A stretch of 31,181 bases of DNA from Anaerolineales bacterium (GCA_012032575.1 JAAUSP010000016.1:1-31181); one strand, 5' to 3'. Shown: positions 18,624 to 26,994, counted from the first letter of the stretch. A program made the numbers and translations. Notes: generated by a model from the sequence alone, not told the origin.

Positions 18624-20117
18624 TAATTGACTTTAGACAACTCGAACTTACCCTGAGGTTGAAGTCAGGGGGTTAAGTACGTTAACAATTGAGTTTTTCG
18701 GCAAAATCAGGTCGATTTAACCTTTTTCTTGGTCCGTTTGGTCGGTTTATACCGTTCAGGTCGCTGGCGAAGCCGACCAGTCGGCCAACCAGGTGACTTT
18801 CCGCGGGTTTTGGGCGGCTGGGCGGGTGTGCCAATCTGACTAAAAATCAGGGCCAGACCCCGGCGAACCCGACCGGGGGTCAAACGGGTTTGCGCTTTTT
18901 GCCAGGGCAAGGGTTGATCCGGGACCAACTGTCGAGCCAGAAAGACCTGCCAGTTGGCAATTTCGACCAGGTGGCTCCAGCGATCACAGGCCTCACTGGA
19001 CTGGAAGTAGGGCAAGGTCCACAGTAAGGCTTGTTTGCGGAAGCGGATACTGGGTTCGATGGGCCAACGAAAATCGTACCAGGACCAGACCTCCCGCAGG
19101 GGATAAGGGGTGTGACCCGGTCGATAGCCTAACCACAAAGGTTGAGGCGGCTTGGCTCGTTCTCGGTGGACTTCAGCCAGGATGACCACAAAAGTAGTGT
19201 CGGCATCTGCTCTGGCGTGTAGGTTCGTCCAGCGTCGTAAGCGGACTTGGCCCCAGCGGTCGTGGCTAAACTCGGTCTGTTCGACCGGTTCCGGCCAGGT
19301 ATTGGGATCTTTGAAGGCAAAGCGGGGACCGTGGACGGCGGGTCGACCGTGCCCGGTATAGGATTTCGGTGGCTGGTATAAGACCCGGTCACAGCGCATC
19401 CGGCCCAAGGCTGCGCAACTTAACCCGTCCAAGGCGCGGAAAAAGAGATGATTGCCATAGTGCCCATCGGCGACAATCACATCTAGCCCTTGGTGGTCGG
19501 GATCAGGTCGGGCTTGACACAGTTGCTTCACTTGGGCCGCTCCGATTTCAATCGCCGTTTGCTCAGGCTTAAGCCGCTGGCTGTCAATCGTCGGTGACCA
19601 ACTCTGCCCCGGAACTGGACTCCAGGTCAACAACGAATACAGGTGTCCTTGCACAATCGAATGCCGTTTCAAGGCTTTCGTCGGACTGGGAGCATAAACT
19701 AACCCCGTCAGGGTGCGGGCACTCGGATGCGCCCAAACCGTCGTGTCTAAGGGAAAGACTTGCACCCCTTGTCGCGGCACTTGCTGCAAAAAACTTTGCC
19801 TTAACCGCTGCTCGTGCTGCTCCCCGGCTTCAATGGCCTCATACACACTCGGCCACTCCCGCCGAAAGACCGGCGAAAGGCTCAACTCCGCCAAGCAACC
19901 AGGATGGTCATTGAGCAGCAGTGCATCGATTAACTCGAACTGGGCATCCCGTCCTTTGGTCAAGATTTGCTCGTACACCGTTTGCCGAAACTCAATTAAA
20001 TTGTTAAGCTGTCTGGCGGTAGATAGATTTTGGTAGGCATACCCTATATCTTCTACCGTTAGGCGGTTTGTGCAACTCACAAGCCGCCTTTTGTCTTTAT
20101 TTATCTAAAGTCAATTA
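18624..20117 (-). mobile_element. insertion sequence with 14-bp terminal inverted repeats
   Basis: TAATTGACTTTAGA at 18624-18637 is repeated exactly in inverse at 20104-20117, giving a 1494-bp element with one transposase gene. Its left end is 11 bases from the secDF stop. Its right end interrupts a STAND NTPase gene whose remainder is missing on the other side. A deletion therefore accompanied or followed insertion. No convincing target duplication is seen. Confidence 0.85.
18707..20080 (-). CDS. DDE transposase (NF041680-like family)
   Basis: 457 residues from a GTG at 20080. LDTTVWAHPSARTLTGLVY holds the first catalytic Asp, DVIVADGHYGNHLFF the second, and WYDFRWPIEPSIRFRKQ the Glu, a DDE triad. 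TKALKRHSIVQGHLYSLL is a strong family signature seen in cyanobacterial and Chloroflexota transposases. The C-terminal 40 residues are Lys/Arg/Pro-rich. The reading frame is complete and the ends are intact, so the element may be active. Confidence 0.85.
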   Translation of the reverse strand: MSCTNRLTVEDIGYAYQNLSTARQLNNLIEFRQTVYEQILTKGRDAQFELIDALLLNDHPGCLAELSLSPVFRREWPSVYEAIEAGEQHEQRLRQSFLQQVPRQGVQVFPLDTTVWAHPSARTLTGLVYAPSPTKALKRHSIVQGHLYSLLTWSPVPGQSWSPTIDSQRLKPEQTAIEIGAAQVKQLCQARPDPDHQGLDVIVADGHYGNHLFFRALDGLSCAALGRMRCDRVLYQPPKSYTGHGRPAVHGPRFAFKDPNTWPEPVEQTEFSHDRWGQVRLRRWTNLHARADADTTFVVILAEVHRERAKPPQPLWLGYRPGHTPYPLREVWSWYDFRWPIEPSIRFRKQALLWTLPYFQSSEACDRWSHLVEIANWQVFLARQLVPDQPLPWQKAQTRLTPGRVRRGLALIFSQIGTPAQPPKTRGKSPGWPTGRLRQRPERYKPTKRTKKKVKST

Positions 20118-21135
20118 ATATAGGTCAGATATATTACTAAAAAACTCACTGCGTACGGCTAGGACCCAGTGAACCCTGCTGAGTGCTTGATCGTTGAGGC
20201 ATTTACCCAACTCATCGAGAAAACTGGCTCGCTCGGTCTCGTTGAGCAAGGTATAAACCTCTTCAAATTGATCCAGTAGCAGGTATAGATGAGTGGTTAG
20301 TCCCAATACAGCCGTGACTTGACGCAGAAAACCTGGCAACGAGATTTTATGTAGTTCGGGTACATCGGCTAGGTCGGGCACAAAGGCCTGTTTTATAGCG
20401 AGGCTTGGTGAGATGTCAGACCGTAGGTAGACTGGCAAGTGGCCCTGGCCTAACAGTCGGGGCATCAGGCCGGCTTGTAACAGTGAGCTTTTACCTGCAC
20501 CCGATTCGGCATGCAAGATAGTTAAACGATCTCTAGCGAGATGCCGGATCAATTCGGTGATGGCGCGTTGTCGGCCGAAAAAAAGTTCAGCATCACTCAG
20601 GCGATAGGCTGACAACTCTTTGTAAGGTCCACCAACAGAGGCATCATTTTCATCGGCGTTCCCCCAGTCTTCGAGTATAATCTATGACTCCCTCAGCTAG
20701 CCGCTGAGAGGCAATTTCATGCGCCTTTAATGCCTCCTCAGTAGCAGTGAGCGCCTGTTCGATGATAACATCGCGCCCAGCAATAATTGACTTATGGATC
20801 CCGCCAGTTATGTCTCCAAATGTGACATGACTAACTGTTTGGTTGCCAGCTACATAGGTTTCGGCAGTGATATTAACAACCTGTCCATTGGGCAAAGCTA
20901 GCAGTAACGGCTTTAGAGCTTCGTCCAATTCGGCTGCGGAAAGTTGACCAGCGAGACCCCGTTTGATAAGGTCAATAGCCTGGTAATGATCTCTGATCTG
21001 ATGGAGGAGTTCTAGGGGAACATTGTCGCCATATTTAGCTTCACGCTCTCGGAGAATATTGAGGTTTTGAGTGAGTTCTTCTAATTGTTTTTGGCGAGTA
21101 GATACATCTATCGAGGACTGATTAGTGGCAGTCAT
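20115..21135 (-). pseudogene. nSTAND-type NTPase with N-terminal coiled module, truncated by IS
   Basis: ATG 21135 follows AGGAAG. The first 160 residues hold a helical module (REAKYGDNVPLELLHQIRDH) and a short beta repeat (GDITGGIHKSIIAGRDVII), as found at the N-terminus of Chloroflexota NACHT/STAND proteins. A G5 run (C5 at 20661-20665) shifts the frame; removing one G continues directly into PYKELSAYRLSDAELFFGR. Walker A follows (HAESGAGKSSLLQAGLMPRL), then a Walker-B-like LYLLLDQFEEVY. The gene ends at SDLY followed by a TAA supplied by the IS end, about 340 residues in. Sensor or repeat domains, which normally follow, are absent. STAND NTPases often act in phage defence by oligomerising after sensing; this copy is probably dead. 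Confidence 0.7.
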
Positions 21136-21190
21136 CAGTAAGCTTCCTGTGAGTAGCACTCAGTTTCCGGTTTGGGGAATTTGTATTTAC

Positions 21191-21435
21191 TTCGACAATG
21201 TTAAGTTACACAAATGTTCTGTGAAAAACAGGAGTTATGTCATTCTTCGCTTCGCTCAGAATCCCCGATACCTTGGCTGAAGAGGCGATTTCCTTGGCAA
21301 AAACAGCAATTGGCGTTGTTTCCAGCCGAAGGGGGTTTAATAGCAGCCTCATAGGGATTCTTCACTCCGCTGCGCTGCATTCAGAATGACATGGGATACA
21401 CCATTTTTACATTATGTTAATTTAACATTGTCGAA
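21191..21435. mobile_element. MITE-like element with 14-bp terminal repeats and internal hairpin
   Basis: TTCGACAATGTTAA at 21191-21204 is matched inversely at 21422-21435. TTAC flanks both ends (21187-21190 and 21436-21439) as a possible target duplication. Inside, a second inverted pair (21237-21266 with 21354-21392) contains ATGTCATTCT and runs of CGCTTCGC / CGCTGCGC. The element has no gene and is 245 bp long. It lies upstream of the NTPase remnant and downstream of the MDR gene. Confidence 0.65.
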
Positions 21436-21557
21436 TTACTTACAAGCCAATTTTATCATATGTTTGTAACAAGTACAAGGCTAAACTTCTCTGGGCAATA
21501 GAAAAAGAACCGAGCCACTTGGGCTTGTCCCGTGAGTCCGGTTGAAGCGATTGCAGG

Positions 21558-22493
21558 TTATTTATTTACGGTTATGGCTACATTTCCCTTTTTATGCCCC
21601 AGTTCTACATATCTATGAGCCTCAATGATTTGTTCAAAAGGGTAGCATCTGTCATTAATGGGGGTAACTATTTTTGCTTCGACAAGTTCCCTGATGTTAT
21701 TAAGACGTTCTGAGCTTAAAATTAAGGCGTCATCGTCAATAGAGATAAATTTGCCTTTATTGGTTATGGCTAGTTTACATGCTGCTTTAAGTTTAGAGGT
21801 TTTTCTTTTTCCAACAGCGTCTAGCACCAAATCATAGGTTTCCAGTTGAGAAATTGAAGCTTCCTTTGTGTAATCCAGCGTTTTATCTGCCCCTAATGAT
21901 GTTACAAATTGAGTCTTTTCTGCCCCACATACCCCGGTAACTTCAGCCCCCAGATGTTTGGCGTATTGTATGGCTATTATCCCAGAGGTTCCAGAGGCTC
22001 CGTAAATAAGAACTTTTTGGTTGGCCTGGATATTTCCTTTCTCAAGAAATTGCAAGGCTAAGAGACCGCCGTAAGCGGCTGAAGTGGCTTCTTCAAAACT
22101 GATGTTTTTTGGTTTTAAGGCCAGACACCCTTGTTTTGAATCGGTTTCCTTCATGCATTTATAATCGGCATAAGCGCCAAACGAAAATCCGGTCAGCCCG
22201 TACACCTGATCACCCACCCGAAAACGTTTTATCTTTGAACCGGTCTGTACAATTTCGCCTGAAAATACTTCCCCCAGAATTTTATTTCGGGGCCTGGTTA
22301 TACCTATCATCAAGCGCAAGGGAATAAAAACCATTAGCGGAACATTTGAGCTGCGGATAAAAATGTCACTATTGGTGACAGATGTAGCATATATTTTTAT
22401 CAAAACCTCATCGTCTTTGGGGACAGGTTTTTCATACTCGACGATTTTTAGCACCTCTGGCGGACCATACTTAGGGCAAATAATAGCTTTCAT
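21558..22493 (-). CDS. zinc-independent MDR (quinone-oxidoreductase-like) NAD(P) reductase
   Basis: About 311 residues. ATG 22493 overlaps the upstream stop as ATGA; an in-frame ATG at 22502 is also possible. The GroES-like N-terminal domain includes GEVFSGEIVQTGSKIKRFRVGDQVYG. The nucleotide-binding Rossmann motif is YGASGTSGIIAIQYAKHLGAEVTGV. Zinc-ligand cysteines are absent, which points to the quinone-reductase-like branch rather than alcohol dehydrogenases. Base composition is clearly AT-richer than the left half of the window. The gene is the last of a three-gene cluster with an NAD(P)-binding protein and a DUF6326 protein. The substrate is unknown, probably a reactive enone or quinone. 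Confidence 0.8.
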   Translation of the reverse strand: MKAIICPKYGPPEVLKIVEYEKPVPKDDEVLIKIYATSVTNSDIFIRSSNVPLMVFIPLRLMIGITRPRNKILGEVFSGEIVQTGSKIKRFRVGDQVYGLTGFSFGAYADYKCMKETDSKQGCLALKPKNISFEEATSAAYGGLLALQFLEKGNIQANQKVLIYGASGTSGIIAIQYAKHLGAEVTGVCGAEKTQFVTSLGADKTLDYTKEASISQLETYDLVLDAVGKRKTSKLKAACKLAITNKGKFISIDDDALILSSERLNNIRELVEAKIVTPINDRCYPFEQIIEAHRYVELGHKKGNVAITVNK

Positions 22494-23212
22494 TTTTTCC
22501 ATGATTCTTCATTATAAATTACCGGAGTTTTGAATTTCCACTCCTGCCACAATTCAGCAGTTGTCAGCAGTTGACTCATAAAGTGACTGACATTAATCCG
22601 GCTGGTTCGTCCGGCATTGAAGAGCGGACTCCGGGTGGGTGATCCAACCACCGTGTACGGACTCTCTTTATCCTCATTGAAGAGAGAGTCTGGCCGTACC
22701 GCCACCCATTCGATTTTATCGCCAATCTCATTAATAAGATAGTTAGCCGCTTTCATATTGTCATGATGGGGCGGTAAAACGGCTTTAAGGATCGAAAAGA
22801 TCACCCCTTCTCCAAAGGTATTCTTTTCGCCCGCCCCATGATTCGTAAAGGCAGTGGTGCTCATGAGAATTAGCTTGGTTTTATGATTGGCTCTGGCGGT
22901 GATGGCCTGGCTTACCGCTTTTAAGGTATCTGATACCAGAAAATGGGGCTGCCCAAACATTCCTTTCAGGGTAATATTGTGACCAAGACAGGAAACCACC
23001 GCCTCACAATCAGCGATAAGACCGGAAATTTCAGCCGGGTTAAATTCGGTTATGTTTCCTCTTATTATCTCTACGAGTGAGGTATTCAATAGCTCTTGCG
23101 GCAATACTGAATTCTGTCGAATAACGGCTTTGAGATTAATGCCTTTTTTAAGCAGTTGTAAACCTACCAGTTTCCCGGTTGCGCCACTGGCACCAAGCAG
23201 TAATACTTTCAT
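22490..23212 (-). CDS. NAD(P)-binding atypical short-chain dehydrogenase
   Basis: 240 residues, start ATG 23212 behind AAAGGAG. The N-terminal VLLLGASGATGKLVGLQLL is the glycine-rich dinucleotide motif of the NmrA-like/atypical SDR group. The middle part has CEAVVSCLGHN and LILMSTTAF, typical of NAD(P)H-binding domain proteins. The Tyr-x-x-x-Lys of classical SDRs is not evident. The gene is coupled by a four-base overlap to the MDR gene. It is likely a redox or regulatory dinucleotide-binding protein, and AT-rich like its neighbours. Confidence 0.75.
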   Translation of the reverse strand: MKVLLLGASGATGKLVGLQLLKKGINLKAVIRQNSVLPQELLNTSLVEIIRGNITEFNPAEISGLIADCEAVVSCLGHNITLKGMFGQPHFLVSDTLKAVSQAITARANHKTKLILMSTTAFTNHGAGEKNTFGEGVIFSILKAVLPPHHDNMKAANYLINEIGDKIEWVAVRPDSLFNEDKESPYTVVGSPTRSPLFNAGRTSRINVSHFMSQLLTTAELWQEWKFKTPVIYNEESWKK

Positions 23213-23241
23213 TATGGATCTCCTTTAAACCGAACGGGGTA

Positions 23242-23354
23242 GTAACTACTCAGCCCTCATGTCATTTCGAGGCCGTAGGCCGAGAAATCCCTATTACGCT
23301 GCATCGGCCTCGGAGATTTCTCCCTTCGGTCGAATGACATGGCTGAGTCGTTAC
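23242..23354. repeat. nested palindromic element between operon genes
   Basis: An outer inverted repeat (23242-23255 with 23341-23354, 13 of 14 bases) encloses an inner pair (ATGTCATTTCGA with TCGAATGACAT) and a further GAGAAATC/GATTTCTC pair. The transcript would form one long hairpin of 113 bases. It shares the ATGTCATT end with the hairpin inside the 21.2-kb element, so both may belong to one dispersed family. It lies between the DUF6326 and NAD(P)-binding genes. Confidence 0.6.
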
Positions 23355-23362
23355 GAAAATGG

Positions 23363-23807
23363 CTACTTTACTTCTGCGGGATTTAAAAAGAGGTAATTGC
23401 CGGATGCTTCTTGCTGGGGCCAGTTCCAGGCAGACCAGATAATGAATAACAGGCAGGCCACTTCGATGGTGGCGAAAAAGATATAACTGAGATAAGCGCT
23501 GCCGCCGCCGATCACAAACAGAACTCGTTATCACCCCGGCAATGATATTGGCCCAGCGATTGGCGCTGTCTTTCAAAATACGAGACAGCAGAATCATCGC
23601 TATCGGAATCTCCAGCAATACAGCGAACACCAGCAGTAATTCCTGGGTGATTTCAAAGCCCACCGCCCCGGTCATAATATCCTCCAGTGCGCCGGGATTT
23701 ATAAAGCCGAGAATATCCGCAAACACCATGTTGAACATGACCACGATCCATAAGGTTGAAAGCTTTACTTTCAGGTCCATAGGGGCAGTCTTATCGTTTG
23801 TATTCAT
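23363..23807 (-). CDS. DUF6326-family four-helix membrane protein (one frameshift)
   Basis: ATG 23807 follows CGAGGAG. Any extension upstream reads into REP palindromes and is rejected. The first 85 residues include KLSTLWIVVMFNMVFADIL and IPIAMILLSRILKDSANRW, then the frame breaks near 23524-23527. The third frame continues with VIGGGSAYLSYIFFATIEVA and ends in a NWPQQ segment and ...LNPAEVK. The joined protein is about 147 residues with four hydrophobic helices, the normal length of the family. Function is unknown. It heads the three-gene cluster with two dinucleotide-dependent proteins. Confidence 0.65.
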
Positions 23808-23891
23808 TTTTTTCTCCTCGACAACATTGATTTGAACTTCAGAATACTTTACGATAATGCCCTTTGAAAGTTGCGGTTTTGTTTTGTGTTT

Positions 23892-23991
23892 CTCGTTCCC
23901 ACGCTCCGGCGTGGGAACACCTACCTTTCTCGTTCCCACGCTCCAGCGTGGGAATGCCTAATTTCTCGTTCCCACGCTCCAGCGTGGGAAT
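23892..23991. repeat. three tandem REP palindromes
   Basis: Palindromes of 24 bases at 23895-23918, 23932-23955 and 23968-23991 share 10-base arms (GTTCCCACGC and GCGTGGGAAC; the outermost pair is lost in copies 2 and 3). The repeats sit at 36-37 base steps, each preceded by CTC. They lie immediately downstream of a RAYT transposase remnant, the usual partner of REP elements. Confidence 0.85.
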
Positions 23992-23993
23992 AC

Positions 23994-24269
23994 CTAATTC
24001 CTGGCGCTTGAATACCGCCAATGCTCAGACTTATCCACATAGCCCCGCTCTCCCGGATTTTGATGGATATACTCGATTTTCTGCCTTAAAATAACATAGG
24101 CATAGATTTTTAAGCCCTCATCCATCAAGAACTGGAACGAATTGAATAAGATCGCCACGGTTTCCCGGCGGGTAAATACCGGGATCCAATGTAATACGGT
24201 GCAGGTCATAAAGTGGGGATCAGTAAATTTGTAGCGACTTCTGTCCACTATTGTTCCTATGGTATGCAT
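23994..24269 (-). pseudogene. REP-associated tyrosine transposase (RAYT), internally deleted
   Basis: 91 codons. The N-terminal part SRYKFTDPHFMTCTVLHWIP and FQFLMDEGLKIYAYVIL is typical of RAYTs (Y1/HUH transposases that mobilise REP palindromes). The sequence then jumps to RQKIEYIHQNP, EHWRYSSARN, the family's C-terminal end. The HUH segment that normally follows YVI, and the catalytic Tyr helix region, are missing (my estimate is about 75 residues). The deletion keeps the frame. The ATG abuts the left end of an IS3 element. This copy cannot be active, but it shows where the REPs came from. Confidence 0.75.
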
Positions 24270-24299
24270 TGAGGTTCCCCCGATTTAGTGGACAGGGAG

Positions 24300-25166
24300 T
24301 TAATCGATTAAAGATAGCTTTTCATAATTGACCGGACTTAGATAGTGCAAAGCGGAGTGCCGCCTGACCCGATTATAAAAGACTTCAATGTACTCAAAAA
24401 TATCTGTTTTAGCCTCCGCTTGAGTCTGATAGTGACAATGATGAACCAACTCTGTTTTCAAGGTACCAAAAAAGCTTTCGGTGGGAGCATTATCGTAACA
24501 ATTGCCTTTGCGGCTCATACTACCCTGGATCTGATGGTGGGTCAACAAAGCTTGATAATCATCGCTAGCATATTGGCTGCCTCGATCGGAATGATGCAGC
24601 AGGCCCGCCGGTGGCTGGCGCCCAGTAATGGCCATGTGCAAGGCGGCGATGACCAGGTGACGTTCCAGGCTGTCGCTCATGGCCCAACCGACAATCCGGC
24701 GCGAATACAAGTCCAAGACCACCGCCAGATACAGCCAGCCCTGAGCGGTCGGGATGTAGGTAATATCCGTCGTCCACTTTTCATTAGGCCGACTGGCGCT
24801 AAAGTCTTGATCAAGCAGATTACGAGCAACTGGATAATTATGGGCGCTATCAGTCGTAATCACTCTGAATTTGCGTTTCTGCTTGGCAAAGAGTTTTTCG
24901 TCGCGCATCAACCGGGCTACCCGTTTGGGGCCGCAGTTGATCCCTTGTTCGGCCAATTCGGCCTGAATACGAGGGCTGCCATAGGTTTGACGACTTTGTT
25001 GATGAATGTCCTTGATCTGTTGGGTCAGTTCCTGATCGGCCATCTTCCGCGCACTGGTCGGACGTTTCAGCCAAGCGTAGTAACCACTGCGCGAGACCGC
25101 CAACACCCGACACATCACCGTGATCTCAAATTCCTCCCGGTGGGCAGCGATAAATTTGTATTTCAC
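24300..25166 (-). CDS. IS3 transposase OrfB
   Basis: 288 residues from a GTG at 25166 that overlaps the orfA stop (GTGA). An HTH-like segment (CRVLAVSRSGYYAWLKR) precedes the rve integrase core. The catalytic triad is visible in WTTDITYIPT (Asp), LLHHSDRGSQYAS (Asp) and NAPTESFFGTLKTE (Glu). The orfB frame stays open upstream to an A7 run, so it can be made as an OrfAB fusion by -1 frameshifting, as is usual for IS3. The reading frame is complete. Confidence 0.9.
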   Translation of the reverse strand: MKYKFIAAHREEFEITVMCRVLAVSRSGYYAWLKRPTSARKMADQELTQQIKDIHQQSRQTYGSPRIQAELAEQGINCGPKRVARLMRDEKLFAKQKRKFRVITTDSAHNYPVARNLLDQDFSASRPNEKWTTDITYIPTAQGWLYLAVVLDLYSRRIVGWAMSDSLERHLVIAALHMAITGRQPPAGLLHHSDRGSQYASDDYQALLTHHQIQGSMSRKGNCYDNAPTESFFGTLKTELVHHCHYQTQAEAKTDIFEYIEVFYNRVRRHSALHYLSPVNYEKLSLID

Positions 25167-25459
25167 CGCTGGCTCCGCGTGAAGATGGCCAAAGCTTTTT
25201 TTAGGATTTCTCGCTCCTGCTGCACGATGACCAGCTCCCGTTCCAGACCCCGCACATACTCGTCATCGGCCTTTAAGCGACCTTTGCCTGGAAACGCTTG
25301 GCTGCCCTCCCGTTCCACATCTTTGCGCCAATTGTACAGGCAGCCGCGACTCAGCCCTAATTCCCGTTCCACCTGGCTATCCGTCTTGCCGCTGCTTCGG
25401 GCTAACTCCAGTGTTTCCATCTTGAATTCTTTACTGTATTTCTGTTGTTTTTTTGTCAT
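25163..25459 (-). CDS. IS3 transposase OrfA (HTH)
   Basis: 98 residues: a helix-turn-helix of the IS3/Tnp1 type (KYSKEFKMETLELARSSGK, SQVERELGLSRGCLYNWRK) and a leucine-zipper-like end (LERELVIVQQEREILKKALAI). The A7 run at 25196-25202 (coding strand) in the context CTA AAA AAA fits a -1 slippery site, and orfB is in the -1 frame. OrfA binds the IS ends and regulates transposition. Confidence 0.9.
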   Translation of the reverse strand: MTKKQQKYSKEFKMETLELARSSGKTDSQVERELGLSRGCLYNWRKDVEREGSQAFPGKGRLKADDEYVRGLERELVIVQQEREILKKALAIFTRSQR

Positions 25460-25520
25460 TCTTCCCTCACGGTTTAGTATACTCGATCTCCTTTATGTCT
25501 ACTAAACCGGGGGAAGGTCA

Positions 25521-26092
25521 GTGTGCGAGATTTTATCGAAGCATTTTTCGATGTCTGCGTCTAGCACATACTTGGGTTTAAGGCGAATGAAGTTGAAGAT
25601 AGCTTCGATAGCATCGTGAACACACCGACCCGGTCTGAACCCGTAGCTGTTTGGTTCAAATTTGGCTTCCCATTCCGGTTCCAGAGCCAGTTTCACCAAA
25701 GCTTGGCGCGCCCGGTCTGAGAGGGTCGGAATCCCTAACGGCCTTTTCTCATCGCTGCCGGGTTTGTCAATGTAAATTCGACGCACCACTTGCGGGTCTT
25801 TGTCCAGGTGACGCAGGTCTTGGGCCAAAGCAAACCGTTCGGGTGGCGTGAGCGAAGCTACGCCATCCACACCCGGTGTCCGTTTACCCCGATTATCCTG
25901 GCTTACCCGGCGCACCGCCAATAGGCGGGCACTGTAGGAACTTAAAAGAAGACGTTGCAGATTGTGGACACGCTTGACGTCGCCACAGCTCGCGGCTTGA
26001 TAGATGCGTTGCTGGAGGCGGAAGACGTTACGCTCGATCTCCGACCAAGGTAACTGTCGCCAATCTTCAGTATGCCCTAAAGCACCTGCCAT
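25521..26092 (-). pseudogene. group II intron reverse transcriptase/maturase, 3' part lost
   Basis: ATG 26092 follows GGAGG. The protein shows the usual start of bacterial intron-encoded proteins: IERNVFRLQQRIYQAASCGD, SSYSARLLAVRRVSQDNRGK, TPGVDGV, PLGIPTLSDRARQALVKLAL and YGFRPGRCVHDAIEAI (RT domains 0-2). It stops at YVLDADIEKCFDKISH, before the catalytic YADD, because the IS3 right end begins there. Maturase and endonuclease domains are gone. It was probably carried in domain IV of a group II intron. Confidence 0.85.
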
Positions 26093-26527
26093 AAGATACA
26101 ACCTCCGTTCACCCCTCTATCTTCCACTTAACCGGACCCACGTCAGCCTATCCCTGGTATTACCCAAGGCTTTTGCTTCTTGGGTCATCCTTCTCTCCCG
26201 TCGCTTGCGGCTTGGCGGCCTGCTCAACTTCCTTGTTGAGAGCTAGGGAGGTTGTCTCGTTCCGTATGTTGATTGGTTTGTGGCCTTAGGCTGGTACTTT
26301 ACGCCGGTATCCTGACGAGATGGTTATTACGTATCGCTTGACTACGTAACTCTGGATACATTCCCGTTTGGGCCTGCCTATTAACCAGCGTTGGCAGGTT
26401 CTGCTTGACGACGCTTCCGACATACCTTCATTCATTAGCCTTAGCCACCTGCTCAACGAAGTCACCACGTCTGGTTCGTGGCTTATCGCCTTTTCTCCCT
26501 TGCTCCTGACCTGCGATTGCCACGCAC
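26093..26527 (-). ncRNA. probable 5' part of the group II intron RNA (domains I-III)
   Basis: Gene-free, structured DNA upstream of the reverse transcriptase start. A GTGCG at 26527-26523 on the minus strand, followed by GGC AATCGC and a complementary GCGAT, fits a group II intron 5' end. The distance to the start codon (about 435 bases) is normal. I could not fold it, so the exact boundary is uncertain. Confidence 0.45.
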
Positions 26528-26693
26528 ACGCCATAGGGAGATGCTTTTACCCCAACCACCTGGGGAGATAGACTTGATAATTCGCCATTCCTGTCGTATC
26601 ATCTTACTATCATCAACATACAGTTACAGCGGTCATCACGCCGCTGCCGCTCATCCTCCATCATCTTTGATGGTTTCGAGCGAACGAGCCGCA

Positions 26694-26876
26694 CCAAGCC
26701 CAATTCAGCCGACCCGTCAATCTGGTTTTTAATTGCAAGGCTTGGTTTCCCCCGACGATGAAAGCGGGCGGCTGATTGGGGGGCGTTAGGCCACCCTCAT
26801 TTGCTGGCCCAGATCAGGGTGGGTCTACTTCTGCGGGCCTGACCCGGTGCGGCTTAACTTAGGCGTTGGGCCGGTT
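26694..26876. other. attC-like hairpin region, otherwise no gene
   Basis: 26534-26900 holds no gene. CCAAT(T)CAGCCG(A)CCCG near 26698-26714 pairs with CGGGCGGCTGATTGG near 26765-26780, leaving two single bulged bases, as in integron attC sites. GTTAGGC follows (about 26786) and fits the GTTRRRY core. About 80 bases later GCGGCTTAACTTAGGC GTTGGGC (up to about 26875) closely resembles the right half of classical attC sites. The two left boxes are not well conserved, so the call is tentative. Confidence 0.35.
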
Positions 26877-26905
26877 CTTTACTCCCAATAATTTCTGTAA
26901 ATAAA

Positions 26906-26940
26906 GGCACGAGAAATAAACAACTCGTGCCAGATTTTTA
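26906..26940 (+). terminator. rho-independent terminator-like hairpin
   Basis: An 8-bp perfect stem (GGCACGAG 26906-26913 with CTCGTGCC 26924-26931) with an AT-rich 10-base loop is followed by AGATTTTTA. It lies 55 bases before the restriction gene and probably insulates it from upstream reading. A TATAAT at 26950-26955, without a clear -35, may be the -10 of that gene. Confidence 0.6.
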
Positions 26941-26994
26941 TTCAAAGGGTATAATGTTACAATTAGTTTATCTCTCAATGAAAAAGAAATTTAC

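Larger units (their letters stand above)
24270..25520 (-). mobile_element. IS3-family insertion sequence
   Basis: Imperfect 25-bp terminal inverted repeats (21 of 25 identical; TGA...TTCCCCCG...TTTAGT...GACA) lie at 24270-24294 and 25496-25520. The element carries orfA and orfB. It separates a RAYT remnant from a group II intron reverse transcriptase remnant, whose missing part is not on the other side. No target duplication is seen, so recombination between IS copies or a deletion is likely. Confidence 0.8.

Noticed and set aside
20650..21159. Separate small gene upstream of the NTPase
   Set aside because: Removing one G from a G5 run joins it in frame to the NTPase, and the joined order is that of known single-chain proteins.
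23892..23991. Possible CRISPR array
   Set aside because: The three repeats are themselves palindromic, only 12-13 bases separate them, the spacers are similar to each other, and no cas gene is present.
23839..24021. Open frame with repeated GIPTLERGNEK peptides
   Set aside because: It is a translation of the three REP palindromes; repeats of this peptide are a known annotation artefact.
24345..25505. 386-codon forward frame across the IS3 element
   Set aside because: It is antisense to orfB and orfA, both of which carry full transposase motifs.
26004..26732. Short forward and reverse frames between the intron remnant and the restriction gene
   Set aside because: They fall in structured intron or hairpin DNA, lack ribosome sites and resemble no family.
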